Shown: positions 33,647-41,701 of the stretch, one piece after another
Numbering within the stretch: position 1 is the stretch's first letter
Layout of the letters: every line of letters begins with the position of its first letter
Source: UWMA-0277 sp965183885
Lineage (GTDB): Bacteria; Bacteroidota; Bacteroidia; Flavobacteriales; BACL11
Assembly: GCA_965183885.1 (NCBI GenBank)
Contig: OZ238992.1
Coordinates: 558,001-622,000, forward strand
Direction of reading: 5' to 3'
Length of the DNA stretch: 64,000 nt
Position numbers and translations under genes: made by a program
Notes under the pieces: generated by a model
Seen by the model: only the letters and a program-made list of their open reading frames with translations
Told to the model about the DNA's origin: nothing
Databases searched by the model: none

Positions 33647-34801
33647 TTATTTATCTCGTTTGTAACTTAAAACAACTTTTCCATTAGCTTTCCTAAGAAG
33701 AAGTTGATTACCATTCACCTCGTATGTTCTTACTGACTTTAAGAGTTTTACAAGATGTTCTGGCAATATTCGAGAACAATTACTTGGACTTAAATTAACT
33801 GTCTTGATTAAAAGAGAACTATAGTCCAGAGCTTTTAAATTACCAGCTATTTCTGTACACCCATTATATCCAGAGAAAGTCCTATTACCATCTATTAAAT
33901 CAAAACTGATTGATGGATCCTTTGAGAATCTACCATCATAAGCTTTAAGTGTCTCTTTTTTTCTAAACCTTGTTAAAATCCATGAACCATTCAATGGAGC
34001 ATCAACACTAACAATAGTTTTATATTCAAAATCATTTAAATCATATACATCATAATTTGGGATTTTTGGGTTATTGGCTACATAGTAATGCTTAACAAAT
34101 CTTTCTAAAGCAGCATTAACATTAGTTCCATGTCCATATCCATATACATGACCTATTTCATGAGACAACTTACCTAAAGGCTTAACTCCACCCGGGAATT
34201 TAATTTGACTAGAAATAAATATTTTACTTCCGACTACTTTCATTCCACTAATCCCTTTTTTCCTAGCAAAACTTATTGTTTTTGCATTACTTCTAAGTTT
34301 GTTATAAAGCACATTAGGGGTTGGAGTGTTTCCTGATTCGTTTTTACTCATATACACCATAAAATGAGGATGTGAATATATTTTTCTAAACCTTTTAATC
34401 ACCTTTCTTAAGTGTTCTTGTTCATTAGGACCAAATACTCCTGCAGTTTGACTTATGTGGAACTTCCCAATATTAAGTTTAAAATTATTATGTTGAAATT
34501 GGCTTGTTTCAAATAACTGAATAGTATCAACCTCCTTACTTAGGACATTTCCATCTAAATCTTTTAATAATCTTTTTTCAGTTATAATTTTAAACCCAGG
34601 TTGTTTACTAGTAATGAAACTAGTTTTAAAATCAGGATTTAATAATTTAATTGCCCCTAGTTTATTTATAGCAGAACCTGCTTTTCGAGCTTGAACTCCT
34701 AATTCATCTTGAACTTTTAAACTTGGCTTATATTCCTCCTTTGAACAAGAAAACAAAAAAACAACTGCCAATAATAGCGAAAGGTATCTTTTTTTAATCA
34801 T
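33647..34801 (-). CDS. Lipoprotein with metzincin-like protease domain and C-terminal META domain
   Basis: A 384-residue lipoprotein: lipobox VVFLFSC with cysteine 19. The central part has the full metzincin zinc motif HEIGHVYGYGH beginning at residue 214. From about residue 270 it changes to a META/HslJ-like domain: LNGSWILTRFRKK, then FSGYNGCTEIAG and NCSRILPEHLVKLLKSVRTY. I have not met this pairing as a named family. The first 200 residues are unlike anything I recognise. It may be a surface protease with a stress-related binding domain. It is alone between convergent rng and the MFS gene. Confidence 0.75.
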   Translation of the reverse strand: MIKKRYLSLLLAVVFLFSCSKEEYKPSLKVQDELGVQARKAGSAINKLGAIKLLNPDFKTSFITSKQPGFKIITEKRLLKDLDGNVLSKEVDTIQLFETSQFQHNNFKLNIGKFHISQTAGVFGPNEQEHLRKVIKRFRKIYSHPHFMVYMSKNESGNTPTPNVLYNKLRSNAKTISFARKKGISGMKVVGSKIFISSQIKFPGGVKPLGKLSHEIGHVYGYGHGTNVNAALERFVKHYYVANNPKIPNYDVYDLNDFEYKTIVSVDAPLNGSWILTRFRKKETLKAYDGRFSKDPSISFDLIDGNRTFSGYNGCTEIAGNLKALDYSSLLIKTVNLSPSNCSRILPEHLVKLLKSVRTYEVNGNQLLLRKANGKVVLSYKRDK

Positions 34802-35078
34802 AACATTTTTTTTTAATTTCTCATAAAAATAAAGTTTTCTAATTAAAGTTTAAAAAAATCAGGTCTTTTTTAAACCTAAACTTATTCATTCACCTTGTAC
34901 TTTTAGTTTACTTATAGGCTTGTTAAAGTTGTTCTAAAACTTAAAGGTATATAGAGAAATTAACTATACTGTTCTAACAGAAATATTAGTATATTTTTAA
35001 AAACATTACTTATATATCTGGTGTTTTTTCCATTTATACAGAAATTATGATCTAAATCATCTTAAAATTTAAGATAAA
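34802..35078. other. AT-rich intergenic region
   Basis: 277 bases between the metzincin lipoprotein and the MFS transporter, very AT-rich. The only structure I see is the weak palindrome ATCTTAAA-A-TTTAAGAT at 35059-35075, just after the MFS stop, which might aid termination. No open frame with protein-like composition. Confidence 0.4.
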
Positions 35079-36353
35079 TTAGTTTTTTTCTACCGAAATA
35101 ATTCGCTTGTACCAAATAATCAAAGGTATTAATGTAAGCACTATTAGTAACACTCCTACAAAATAAGCATACCTAATATTATCACTAATATTAAAAAATG
35201 GCAAGGCAATAATTGCAATCAACAACATTCTGATAATAATATTTAGTGAACTAAAAACAGAATTTGTTCTTCCAATTAAATTATTGGGAACATGGTTAAA
35301 TATATAAGTAGTACGCAAAATACGAACACCAGCATTTGTTATTCCTAACACAAAGTTCCCTAAAAAGAACACCCAAACTAATTTATAAATAGCCATACCA
35401 TAAAAAGCAAAAGCAACCAATACCATAAGCATAATAATTGCAGCTACAGTATTTATCTTTCTAAATACTCTTAAAACGAGTACACCTGATAGAATTGCAC
35501 CCAAAGAATAATATATTTCAGCCGAAGCATAAGTATTCCCATCTAGTTGTAAAAATTGATGCACATAAGAAGGTAATACAACATGAACCTCAACCAAAGT
35601 AAATGCAAAAAGCATATAAGATGCAAGTCCAAATACAAAGATTATTGGGTTATCTTTCAGATATACCAAGCCCCCTTTTAGCCTACTAAACAAGTTACCT
35701 TTATGCACCTCTTCCTTAGCTATAGGAGTGTATTTCATCATCAAAAAGATAAAAATTACTACAATATAAGTTATTGCATCCATTAGGAATACCTCATATA
35801 TTTTCCAAGGAGCAATCTCAAATGGAAGTTCTATTGAAAAGCCAGCAATATTTAAAATACTACCTGTAGTTCCTGTAAGCAAAAGTGCTGCAAAAGCTCC
35901 TGCCAGTACAGAAGTAGACTGCCCTTGAACCTCAATATAAGAATTTAACTTACCATAATTCTTTTGCTCAGTTATCTCTTGTCCAAATGCATATAAATTA
36001 GGGTAATGAACATTATAATTAAATATTGTTACTCCAAAAACTAAAATAACCAGAAACCTAGATAGACTCTCTGTATAAAAACCATAAAGAGCTACACCTC
36101 CAATAATAATACCACAAACTACATTTATTACGATAAACATCTTTTTTCTGTCATATTTATCAATTAGAGTACCTGCATACAAGCCCCAAAATAAAGTAGA
36201 AAAAGTTATAACTATATAGGCTGTAGCAAAAAAATCAGCCTCTTCCACTACTTTTACAAAATACCAAGGAATAGCAACCATACTTATACCTTGAGCTAGA
36301 CCAGAAATAATATTAGCCAAAAATAAAAGAGTAATTGCTTGTTTGTTTTTCAT
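35079..36353 (-). CDS. MFS transporter
   Basis: A 424-residue major facilitator of the MFS_3/enterobactin-exporter-like type, with about 12 membrane segments. The motif A region between helices 2 and 3 is visible as LYAGTLIDKYDRKKMFI. A repeat-like position in the second half has LRTTYIFNHVPNNLIGRTNS, typical of this group of efflux proteins. The substrate is not known. It diverges from recX, and the two -7 boxes form a perfect palindrome. Confidence 0.88.
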   Translation of the reverse strand: MKNKQAITLLFLANIISGLAQGISMVAIPWYFVKVVEEADFFATAYIVITFSTLFWGLYAGTLIDKYDRKKMFIVINVVCGIIIGGVALYGFYTESLSRFLVILVFGVTIFNYNVHYPNLYAFGQEITEQKNYGKLNSYIEVQGQSTSVLAGAFAALLLTGTTGSILNIAGFSIELPFEIAPWKIYEVFLMDAITYIVVIFIFLMMKYTPIAKEEVHKGNLFSRLKGGLVYLKDNPIIFVFGLASYMLFAFTLVEVHVVLPSYVHQFLQLDGNTYASAEIYYSLGAILSGVLVLRVFRKINTVAAIIMLMVLVAFAFYGMAIYKLVWVFFLGNFVLGITNAGVRILRTTYIFNHVPNNLIGRTNSVFSSLNIIIRMLLIAIIALPFFNISDNIRYAYFVGVLLIVLTLIPLIIWYKRIISVEKN

Positions 36354-36358
36354 GAGCG

Positions 36359-36375
36359 CAAAAGTACTACTTTTG
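36359..36375. promoter_or_regulatory. Palindromic divergent promoter for MFS gene and recX
   Basis: CAAAAGTA-C-TACTTTTG is a perfect inverted repeat made of two exact -7 boxes facing apart (minus TACTTTTG at 36359-36366; plus TACTTTTG at 36368-36375). Each sits five or fewer bases before its start codon. Both promoters cannot be occupied at once. Confidence 0.6.
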
Positions 36376-36379
36376 AAAA

Positions 36380-36856
36380 ATGCAGAGCAAAAGAGTATAC
36401 GACATTAATATAGCAATTAGCCGATTGCAAAATTATTGTGCTTTACAGGATAGATGCCAATGGGATGTTATTGAAAAAATGAAAGAATGGGGCTTGCAAG
36501 AAGCTACACAAAACCATATTCTTGAACTATTAATCAATGAAAAATATGTAGATGAAGAGCGATTCGCAGTTTCTTTTTGTAGAGGAAAATTTAGAATAAA
36601 GAAATGGGGGAAACAGAAAATTACTACTGCACTAAAACGCAAACAAATCTCCAATGTTTGTATTAATAAAGGCTTAGCAGAAATTGATAACCAAGAATAC
36701 CACACACTCCTTGATAAGCTCTACCACCAAAAAAATAATAGCCTAAACGAGAAGAACATATTTATACGCAAAAATAAAATTAGTAATTTTTTAATTCAAA
36801 GAGGATTTGAGGCTAATTTGGTATGGGAAAAAGTACAAGAATTAAGAGATAAATAA
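36380..36856 (+). CDS. recX: Regulatory protein RecX
   Basis: A 158-residue RecX-like protein, which modulates RecA filaments. The three-helix repeats show as ISRLQNYCALQDRCQWDVIEK, ELLINEKYVDEERFAVSFCR and GKFRIKKWGKQKITTALKRK. The C-terminal repeat ends in LIQRGFEANLVWEKVQEL. Length is standard. It is directly upstream of prfB. The -7 box with five-base spacing implies a leaderless mRNA. Confidence 0.92.
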   Translation: MQSKRVYDINIAISRLQNYCALQDRCQWDVIEKMKEWGLQEATQNHILELLINEKYVDEERFAVSFCRGKFRIKKWGKQKITTALKRKQISNVCINKGLAEIDNQEYHTLLDKLYHQKNNSLNEKNIFIRKNKISNFLIQRGFEANLVWEKVQELRDK

Positions 36857-36857
36857 G

Positions 36858-36865
36858 TACTTTTG
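36858..36865 (+). promoter_or_regulatory. -7 box for prfB
   Basis: TACTTTTG with the following bases AAAA ATG repeats exactly the promoter-start arrangement of recX (GTACTTTTGAAAAATG versus CTACTTTTGAAAAATG). It lies four bases before prfB. Confidence 0.5.
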
Positions 36866-36869
36866 AAAA

Positions 36870-37946
36870 ATGATTAACCAGGAACAAATAAAAGCCCTTA
36901 GCATCAGAAAAGATGAACTCTATAAGTTTATTGACATTGCTAAGAAACAAAAAGAAGCAAGTATTCTGGAAAAAGAATCACAACAAAATAATTTTTGGAA
37001 CAATCCAAAAGAGGCTCAGATCATTTTAAAAAAACTTAGCACCCTAAAAGTATGGCTAAAATCTTACAACTTAGTAGCTAATAATATTGAAGAACTTAGT
37101 GTTTTAGTAGAGCTAGAAGCAAGTGAGCAAGAACTGGAAGCACAACTAGAACTTACAATAAACTCAGTGGAAGACTTAGAGTTTAAAAACATGCTTAGTG
37201 CTGAAGAAGATAACCTATCAGGGATAATGACAATTAACCCTGGAGCTGGAGGCACTGAAGGACAGGACTGGGCTGAGATGCTTATGCGTATGTATGTAAT
37301 GTGGGGAGAAAAAAATAAGTACAAAGTAAAAACTCTTGACATACAGAAAGCTGAACCAGCAGGAATTAAATCTGTAACTCTTGAGTTTGAAGGCGATTTT
37401 GCTTTTGGACACTTAAAAGGAGAAAATGGAGTACATCGCTTAGTTCGTATCTCTCCATTTGATTCCAATGCTAAGAGACATACTACTTTTGCTTCTGTAT
37501 TTGTGTATCCACTAGCAGATGATAGTATTGAAATTACTATTGATCCCTCAGAGATAAGTTGGGACACCTTTAGGGCAAGCGGAGCTGGAGGGCAAGGAGT
37601 TAACAAAACCGAATCGGCAGTAAGACTAAAGCACGAACCAACAGGAATTACAATTGAGAACTCAGAATCTAGGTCACAGTTAGAAAACAAAGCAAAAGCA
37701 ATACAGTTACTAAAATCTCAACTTTACGAGCTAGAAATAAGAAAGAAACAAGAGGAAAGAAATAAACTAGAAGGATCTAAGAAAAAAATTGAATGGGGAT
37801 CACAAATCAGAAGTTATGTACTTCACCCCTATAAAATGGTAAAAGACTTAAGGACCAACTATGAATCCTCTAACCCTGATGCAGTGTTAGATGGAGACTT
37901 AAATGCTTTTATTAAGGCTTACCTAATGGAATTTGGAAATAATTAA
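36870..37946 (+). CDS. prfB: Peptide chain release factor 2
   Basis: RF2 ends translation at UGA and UAA. The tripeptide anticodon appears as SPF in HRLVRISPFDSNAKRH. The catalytic GGQ is in ASGAGGQGVNKTESAVR. At 358 residues it is normal length. The whole protein is read in one frame: the usual programmed +1 frameshift site (CTTTGA near codon 25) is absent, the sequence there being AAGTTTATTGACATT. Self-regulation by UGA readthrough therefore seems lost. An arsC-like gene follows nine bases later. Confidence 0.96.
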   Translation: MINQEQIKALSIRKDELYKFIDIAKKQKEASILEKESQQNNFWNNPKEAQIILKKLSTLKVWLKSYNLVANNIEELSVLVELEASEQELEAQLELTINSVEDLEFKNMLSAEEDNLSGIMTINPGAGGTEGQDWAEMLMRMYVMWGEKNKYKVKTLDIQKAEPAGIKSVTLEFEGDFAFGHLKGENGVHRLVRISPFDSNAKRHTTFASVFVYPLADDSIEITIDPSEISWDTFRASGAGGQGVNKTESAVRLKHEPTGITIENSESRSQLENKAKAIQLLKSQLYELEIRKKQEERNKLEGSKKKIEWGSQIRSYVLHPYKMVKDLRTNYESSNPDAVLDGDLNAFIKAYLMEFGNN

Positions 37947-37955
37947 ATAATACAA

Positions 37956-38297
37956 ATGAAAATATATCACAACCCTAGATGCAGTAAAAGTAGACAAACA
38001 CTTGAACTGCTTAAAAGCAAAACTTCAGACTTTGAGATTATTGAGTATCTTAAAGAACCTCTTGATTTTGACAATATTGAAGTCTTATTATTAAAACTTG
38101 GCATGCAACCAAAAGATTTAATAAGAACAGGAGAAACTATTTGGAAAGAAAATTATAAAGGAAAAGAATTATCTGATGACAATATCATAAAAGCTATGGT
38201 TGATAACCCAAAGCTTATTGAACGACCAATTGTTGTACATAACAACAGCGCCGTTATTGGAAGACCTCCAGAGAATATTTTAAGCTTATTTGCTTAA
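37956..38297 (+). CDS. ArsC/Spx-like arsenate reductase family protein
   Basis: A 113-residue thioredoxin-fold protein of the ArsC family. MKIYHNPRCSKSRQTLELLK carries the catalytic cysteine at residue 9. EYLKEPLDF, LIRTGETIWKEN and RPIVVHNNSAVIGRPPENI follow with the conserved arginines. It may reduce arsenate with glutaredoxin, although many chromosomal members (YffB-like) have other roles and there is no ars operon nearby. Probably cotranscribed with prfB. Confidence 0.88.
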   Translation: MKIYHNPRCSKSRQTLELLKSKTSDFEIIEYLKEPLDFDNIEVLLLKLGMQPKDLIRTGETIWKENYKGKELSDDNIIKAMVDNPKLIERPIVVHNNSAVIGRPPENILSLFA

Positions 38298-38443
38298 AGA
38301 GGAATCTGATCGTTCTCTAACTTCCCTTCTTTAAACCAAACAAAAATAAAGTAAGGAATTACTCCTGCTAGGAAGATAACAGCCCAAAAAGCCATTAAGA
38401 AAACAAATACAAATATTAAAAAGCCTAGAAATTTCATAATCAT
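38294..38443 (-). CDS. Small membrane protein (49 aa)
   Basis: On the minus strand, ATG at 38443 (or ATG at 38437) to TAA at 38294-38296 encodes 49 (47) residues: two hydrophobic helices (about 4-26 and 27-37) followed by a hydrophilic tail KEGKLENDQIPL. The sequence is clearly protein-like and unlike random AT-rich DNA. It overlaps the end of the convergent arsC-like gene by four bases. Function unknown. A near -7 box, TTACTTTG, lies upstream. Confidence 0.6.
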   Translation of the reverse strand: MIMKFLGFLIFVFVFLMAFWAVIFLAGVIPYFIFVWFKEGKLENDQIPL

Positions 38444-38495
38444 TAATTTTGCGGCAAAGTAACAATAACAAATAATACTATCAAAACATTTTAAG

Positions 38496-39890
38496 ATGAA
38501 ATATCGAATAGAAAAAGATACAATGGGAGATGTACAAGTGCCCGAAGAAAAATATTGGGGTGCTCAGACCGAAAGAAGTAGAAATAATTTTAAAATTGGA
38601 GCTGCTGCAAGTATGCCATTAGAGGTGATCTATGGTTTTGCTTACCTAAAAAAAGCTGCTGCACATACTAACTGCGAGCTAGGTGTTTTATCAGAAGAAA
38701 AAAGAGATTTAATCTCAGCTGTATGTGATGAAATTTTGCAAGGAAAACATAATGATGAATTTCCATTAGTAATTTGGCAAACAGGAAGTGGAACACAAAG
38801 TAATATGAATACTAATGAGGTAATTGCTAATCGTGCCCATGTAATTAATGGAGGTTCATTAGAAGATTCTGAAAAAGCAATACACCCTAATGATGATGTA
38901 AATAAATCGCAAAGCTCAAATGACACCTACCCTACAGGAATGCATATTGCAGCTTACAAAACAGTAATTGAAAATACTATTCCTGGAATTGAGCAATTAA
39001 GAGATACTTTAGAAGCAAAATCTGTTGCTTTCAACAGAGTAGTTAAAATTGGAAGAACGCACCTTATGGACGCTACTCCTCTAACTTTAGGGCAAGAATT
39101 TTCAGGTTATGTTTCACAACTTAACCATGGACTAAAAGCTTTAGATAATACTTTAGATCATCTTTCTGAACTAGCGCTAGGAGGTACAGCAGTAGGTACA
39201 GGAATCAATACTCCTGCTGGATACTCAGAATTAGTGGCTGAAAAAATTGCTGAATTTACTGAGCTACCGTTTATAAGTGCTGAAAATAAATTTGAAGCTT
39301 TAGCAGCACATGATGCTATAGTTGAGAGCCATGGAGCTTTAAAACAATTAGCCGTGTCTCTAAACAAAATTGCTAATGACATTCGCCTTTTAGCATCAGG
39401 ACCAAGAAGTGGAATTGGAGAGATTATTATTCCATCGAACGAGCCAGGATCATCTATTATGCCTGGAAAAGTAAACCCTACACAATGTGAAGCCATGACT
39501 ATGGTTTGCGCTCAAGTTATGGGTAATGATGTTGCAATAACAGTGGGAGGAATGCAAGGACATTATGAGCTTAATGTATTTAAACCAGTAATGGCAGCAA
39601 ACTTCTTACAATCTGCTCGATTAATTGGAGATGCCTGTGTTTCTTTTGATGAAAATTGTGCTGTAGGAATAGAACCAAACTATGAGAACCTTAAGAAAAA
39701 CCTAGACAACTCTTTAATGCTAGTAACTGCTTTAAATACCAAAATTGGATATGAAAAAGCTGCTAAGATTGCAAAAACTGCACATCAAAATGGCACTACT
39801 TTAAAAGAAGAAAGCATTAACCTTGGCTATCTTACTGCTGATGAGTTTGATGCTTGGGTACGCCCAGAAGATATGTGTGGAGGATTATAA
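38496..39890 (+). CDS. fumC: Class II fumarate hydratase
   Basis: FumC interconverts fumarate and malate in the TCA cycle. The three conserved regions are TGSGTQSNMNTNEVIANRA, the mid-protein KIGRTHLMDATPLTLGQE and the catalytic loop PGSSIMPGKVNPTQCE near residue 317. HPNDDVNKSQSSNDTYPTGM is also intact. At 464 residues it is complete and free of the aspartase-type substitutions I would look for. Single gene with its own terminator. Confidence 0.96.
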   Translation: MKYRIEKDTMGDVQVPEEKYWGAQTERSRNNFKIGAAASMPLEVIYGFAYLKKAAAHTNCELGVLSEEKRDLISAVCDEILQGKHNDEFPLVIWQTGSGTQSNMNTNEVIANRAHVINGGSLEDSEKAIHPNDDVNKSQSSNDTYPTGMHIAAYKTVIENTIPGIEQLRDTLEAKSVAFNRVVKIGRTHLMDATPLTLGQEFSGYVSQLNHGLKALDNTLDHLSELALGGTAVGTGINTPAGYSELVAEKIAEFTELPFISAENKFEALAAHDAIVESHGALKQLAVSLNKIANDIRLLASGPRSGIGEIIIPSNEPGSSIMPGKVNPTQCEAMTMVCAQVMGNDVAITVGGMQGHYELNVFKPVMAANFLQSARLIGDACVSFDENCAVGIEPNYENLKKNLDNSLMLVTALNTKIGYEKAAKIAKTAHQNGTTLKEESINLGYLTADEFDAWVRPEDMCGGL

Positions 39891-39930
39891 ATTAAATATG
39901 AGTCTTTAGATAATAGATATGAGATTATAA

Positions 39931-39958
39931 AAAAGCCAGACAATTGTCTGGCTTTTTT
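39931..39958. terminator. Terminator between fumC and the manC-type gene
   Basis: AAAAGCCAGACAATTGTCTGGCTTTT is a perfect 26-base palindrome followed by TT, with A- and T-tracts on both sides. It lies between convergent genes and should act in both directions. Confidence 0.88.
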
Positions 39959-39980
39959 AATTTTCTATAATTCAACAATC

Positions 39981-41054
39981 TTATTCTTTACTTTTTATAT
40001 CAGCAACAAATTGTTTTATCTTTTGCTCATCTTCTTTCTTACACACTAATAAAGTACCTTCACTTTCTACTACTATATAACCTTCTAAACCTTGCAATAC
40101 TACTAGTTTATCATTAGGAACATTAACAATATTATCTGAAGAATCATATAATTTTACATTATCTCCTTGAACAGCATTTCTATTATCATCCAAATCTAAA
40201 TGCATATACAATGACCCCCAAGTACCAAGATCACTCCAACCAAAATCGGCAGGATACACATATACCTTATCTGATTTTTCCATAATCCCATAGTCAATTG
40301 AAATATTCTTACACCCTGGGAAAACTCTATTAATATACTCTGTTTCTTCTTCCGTATTATAGTATTGCTTTCCTTCCTCAAACACATCATACATATCGTG
40401 CAAATGCTTACGATAAGCCAAGGTTATTGCCTTTGCACTCCAAATAAACATTCCAGAGTTCCATAAGAAATCACCGCTATCAATAAAGTTTAATGCTAAT
40501 TCTTTATCTGGTTTTTCAGTAAATGTTTTTACTCTTTTTACTCTCTTATGATTTCCTAACTTAGCATCTGTAAACTGAATATATCCATAGCCAGTATCGG
40601 GTCTACTTGGAGTGATTCCTAGTGTTAGTAACACCTCATTTTCAGCTGTAATTTTTAAGCAATCCTGCAGTACCCTAACAAACTCCCCCTCTTTAGTAAT
40701 AATATGATCAGAAGCTGCAACAATCATATTTGCATTAGGGTTCATATTCTGAATTTTAAATGCTGCATAAGCAATACAAGGGGCTGTATTCCTCATTGCA
40801 GGCTCACACAATATATTATTTTCTACAATATTAGGCAGCTGCTCCAAACATAAGTTCTTGTAATCAGTATTGGTTACTACTAAAATATTTTCTGGAGGAC
40901 AGATACGCTCTAATCTTCTAAAGGTTTGCTGAATTAAAGTTTCACCTGTTCCTAAAATATCCAGAAATTGTTTTGGAAAACTTGCTTTACTCATTGGCCA
41001 AAAACGGGAGCCAATTCCACCAGCCATTATTACGGCATAATTGTTTTCGTTCAT
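39981..41054 (-). CDS. manC: Mannose-1-phosphate guanylyltransferase
   Basis: Makes GDP-mannose from mannose-1-phosphate and GTP for cell-surface sugars. The nucleotide-binding signature is MAGGIGSRFWPMSKASFPKQ. NTAPCIAYAAFKI, ASDHIITKEGEF, FTEKPDKELALNFID and FLWNSGMFIWSAKAI follow. GWSDLGTWGSLY closes the catalytic part. At 357 residues it has only the pyrophosphorylase domain, without the isomerase domain of the long type. Confidence 0.93.
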   Translation of the reverse strand: MNENNYAVIMAGGIGSRFWPMSKASFPKQFLDILGTGETLIQQTFRRLERICPPENILVVTNTDYKNLCLEQLPNIVENNILCEPAMRNTAPCIAYAAFKIQNMNPNANMIVAASDHIITKEGEFVRVLQDCLKITAENEVLLTLGITPSRPDTGYGYIQFTDAKLGNHKRVKRVKTFTEKPDKELALNFIDSGDFLWNSGMFIWSAKAITLAYRKHLHDMYDVFEEGKQYYNTEEETEYINRVFPGCKNISIDYGIMEKSDKVYVYPADFGWSDLGTWGSLYMHLDLDDNRNAVQGDNVKLYDSSDNIVNVPNDKLVVLQGLEGYIVVESEGTLLVCKKEDEQKIKQFVADIKSKE

Positions 41055-41116
41055 TATCTAATTCTTATTTCAATTTTGGTTTGTAAACATACAATAAAAG
41101 TTGCTCTATTTTATAG

Positions 41117-41695
41117 CTAACATTTAACTTCTGCCAAAGGATGCACTAAATACACCTTATTAGTAGTAACTTCTATGCATTTAAATCGTTTTCTTAGTTG
41201 TTCCCCTTTCTTAAATATTTTGCCATTAACCTTAAAAACCGTTCCTATCTCCAGTTCTTCCAACGTCAAATTTTGAGTTTCATTGTACTTTCTTAATACG
41301 GAAGCTAAGGCAGTATCTGTTGAGCTAGATGCATTTGGCTTTATAATATGCGTACTCAATACCTTTAATACATCATCAGGAAAAATATTAGGGCTAAGAA
41401 AATTTAACATCATACCTTTAAATGTATTTTGCCATTCTTCTCCATGAGGCTTTAATTTTTGCTTATAATTTTGATGTACAAAAGCATGTGCCAACTCATG
41501 TGTTAGCGTAATTAGAAATGAATATGGATTTAAATTATTATTAATACTAATAAAGAGTCTTCCATCTACAACCTTAAAATCACCCAACTTTGTTGTTCTA
41601 GGTTTTGTAACCTTAATACTTACACCCAACTCCTTAATCCAAGAATTAATTTTTGAAATACTTTGTTCTGGAAGATAGGACTGCAAAGCATGCAT
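41117..41695 (-). CDS. SprT-like zinc-dependent metalloprotein
   Basis: A 192-residue SprT-like family protein. The zinc motif is THELAHAFVHQNY (HELAH at around residue 67), with the conserved HGEEW about 20 residues later. Unlike SprT itself, the C-terminal part lacks a clear zinc-ribbon of four cysteines, and ends in a beta-rich segment with a single CIE and a final KC. It may be a DNA-protein crosslink-type peptidase or a divergent relative. It lies six bases after feoB and may be cotranscribed. Confidence 0.85.
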   Translation of the reverse strand: MHALQSYLPEQSISKINSWIKELGVSIKVTKPRTTKLGDFKVVDGRLFISINNNLNPYSFLITLTHELAHAFVHQNYKQKLKPHGEEWQNTFKGMMLNFLSPNIFPDDVLKVLSTHIIKPNASSSTDTALASVLRKYNETQNLTLEELEIGTVFKVNGKIFKKGEQLRKRFKCIEVTTNKVYLVHPLAEVKC

Positions 41696-41701
41696 AAAAG
41701 C

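Noticed and set aside
37064..37690. A 208-codon open frame on the minus strand opposite prfB.
   Set aside because: It is a shadow of the clearly conserved prfB frame and its product is serine- and leucine-rich with no family features.
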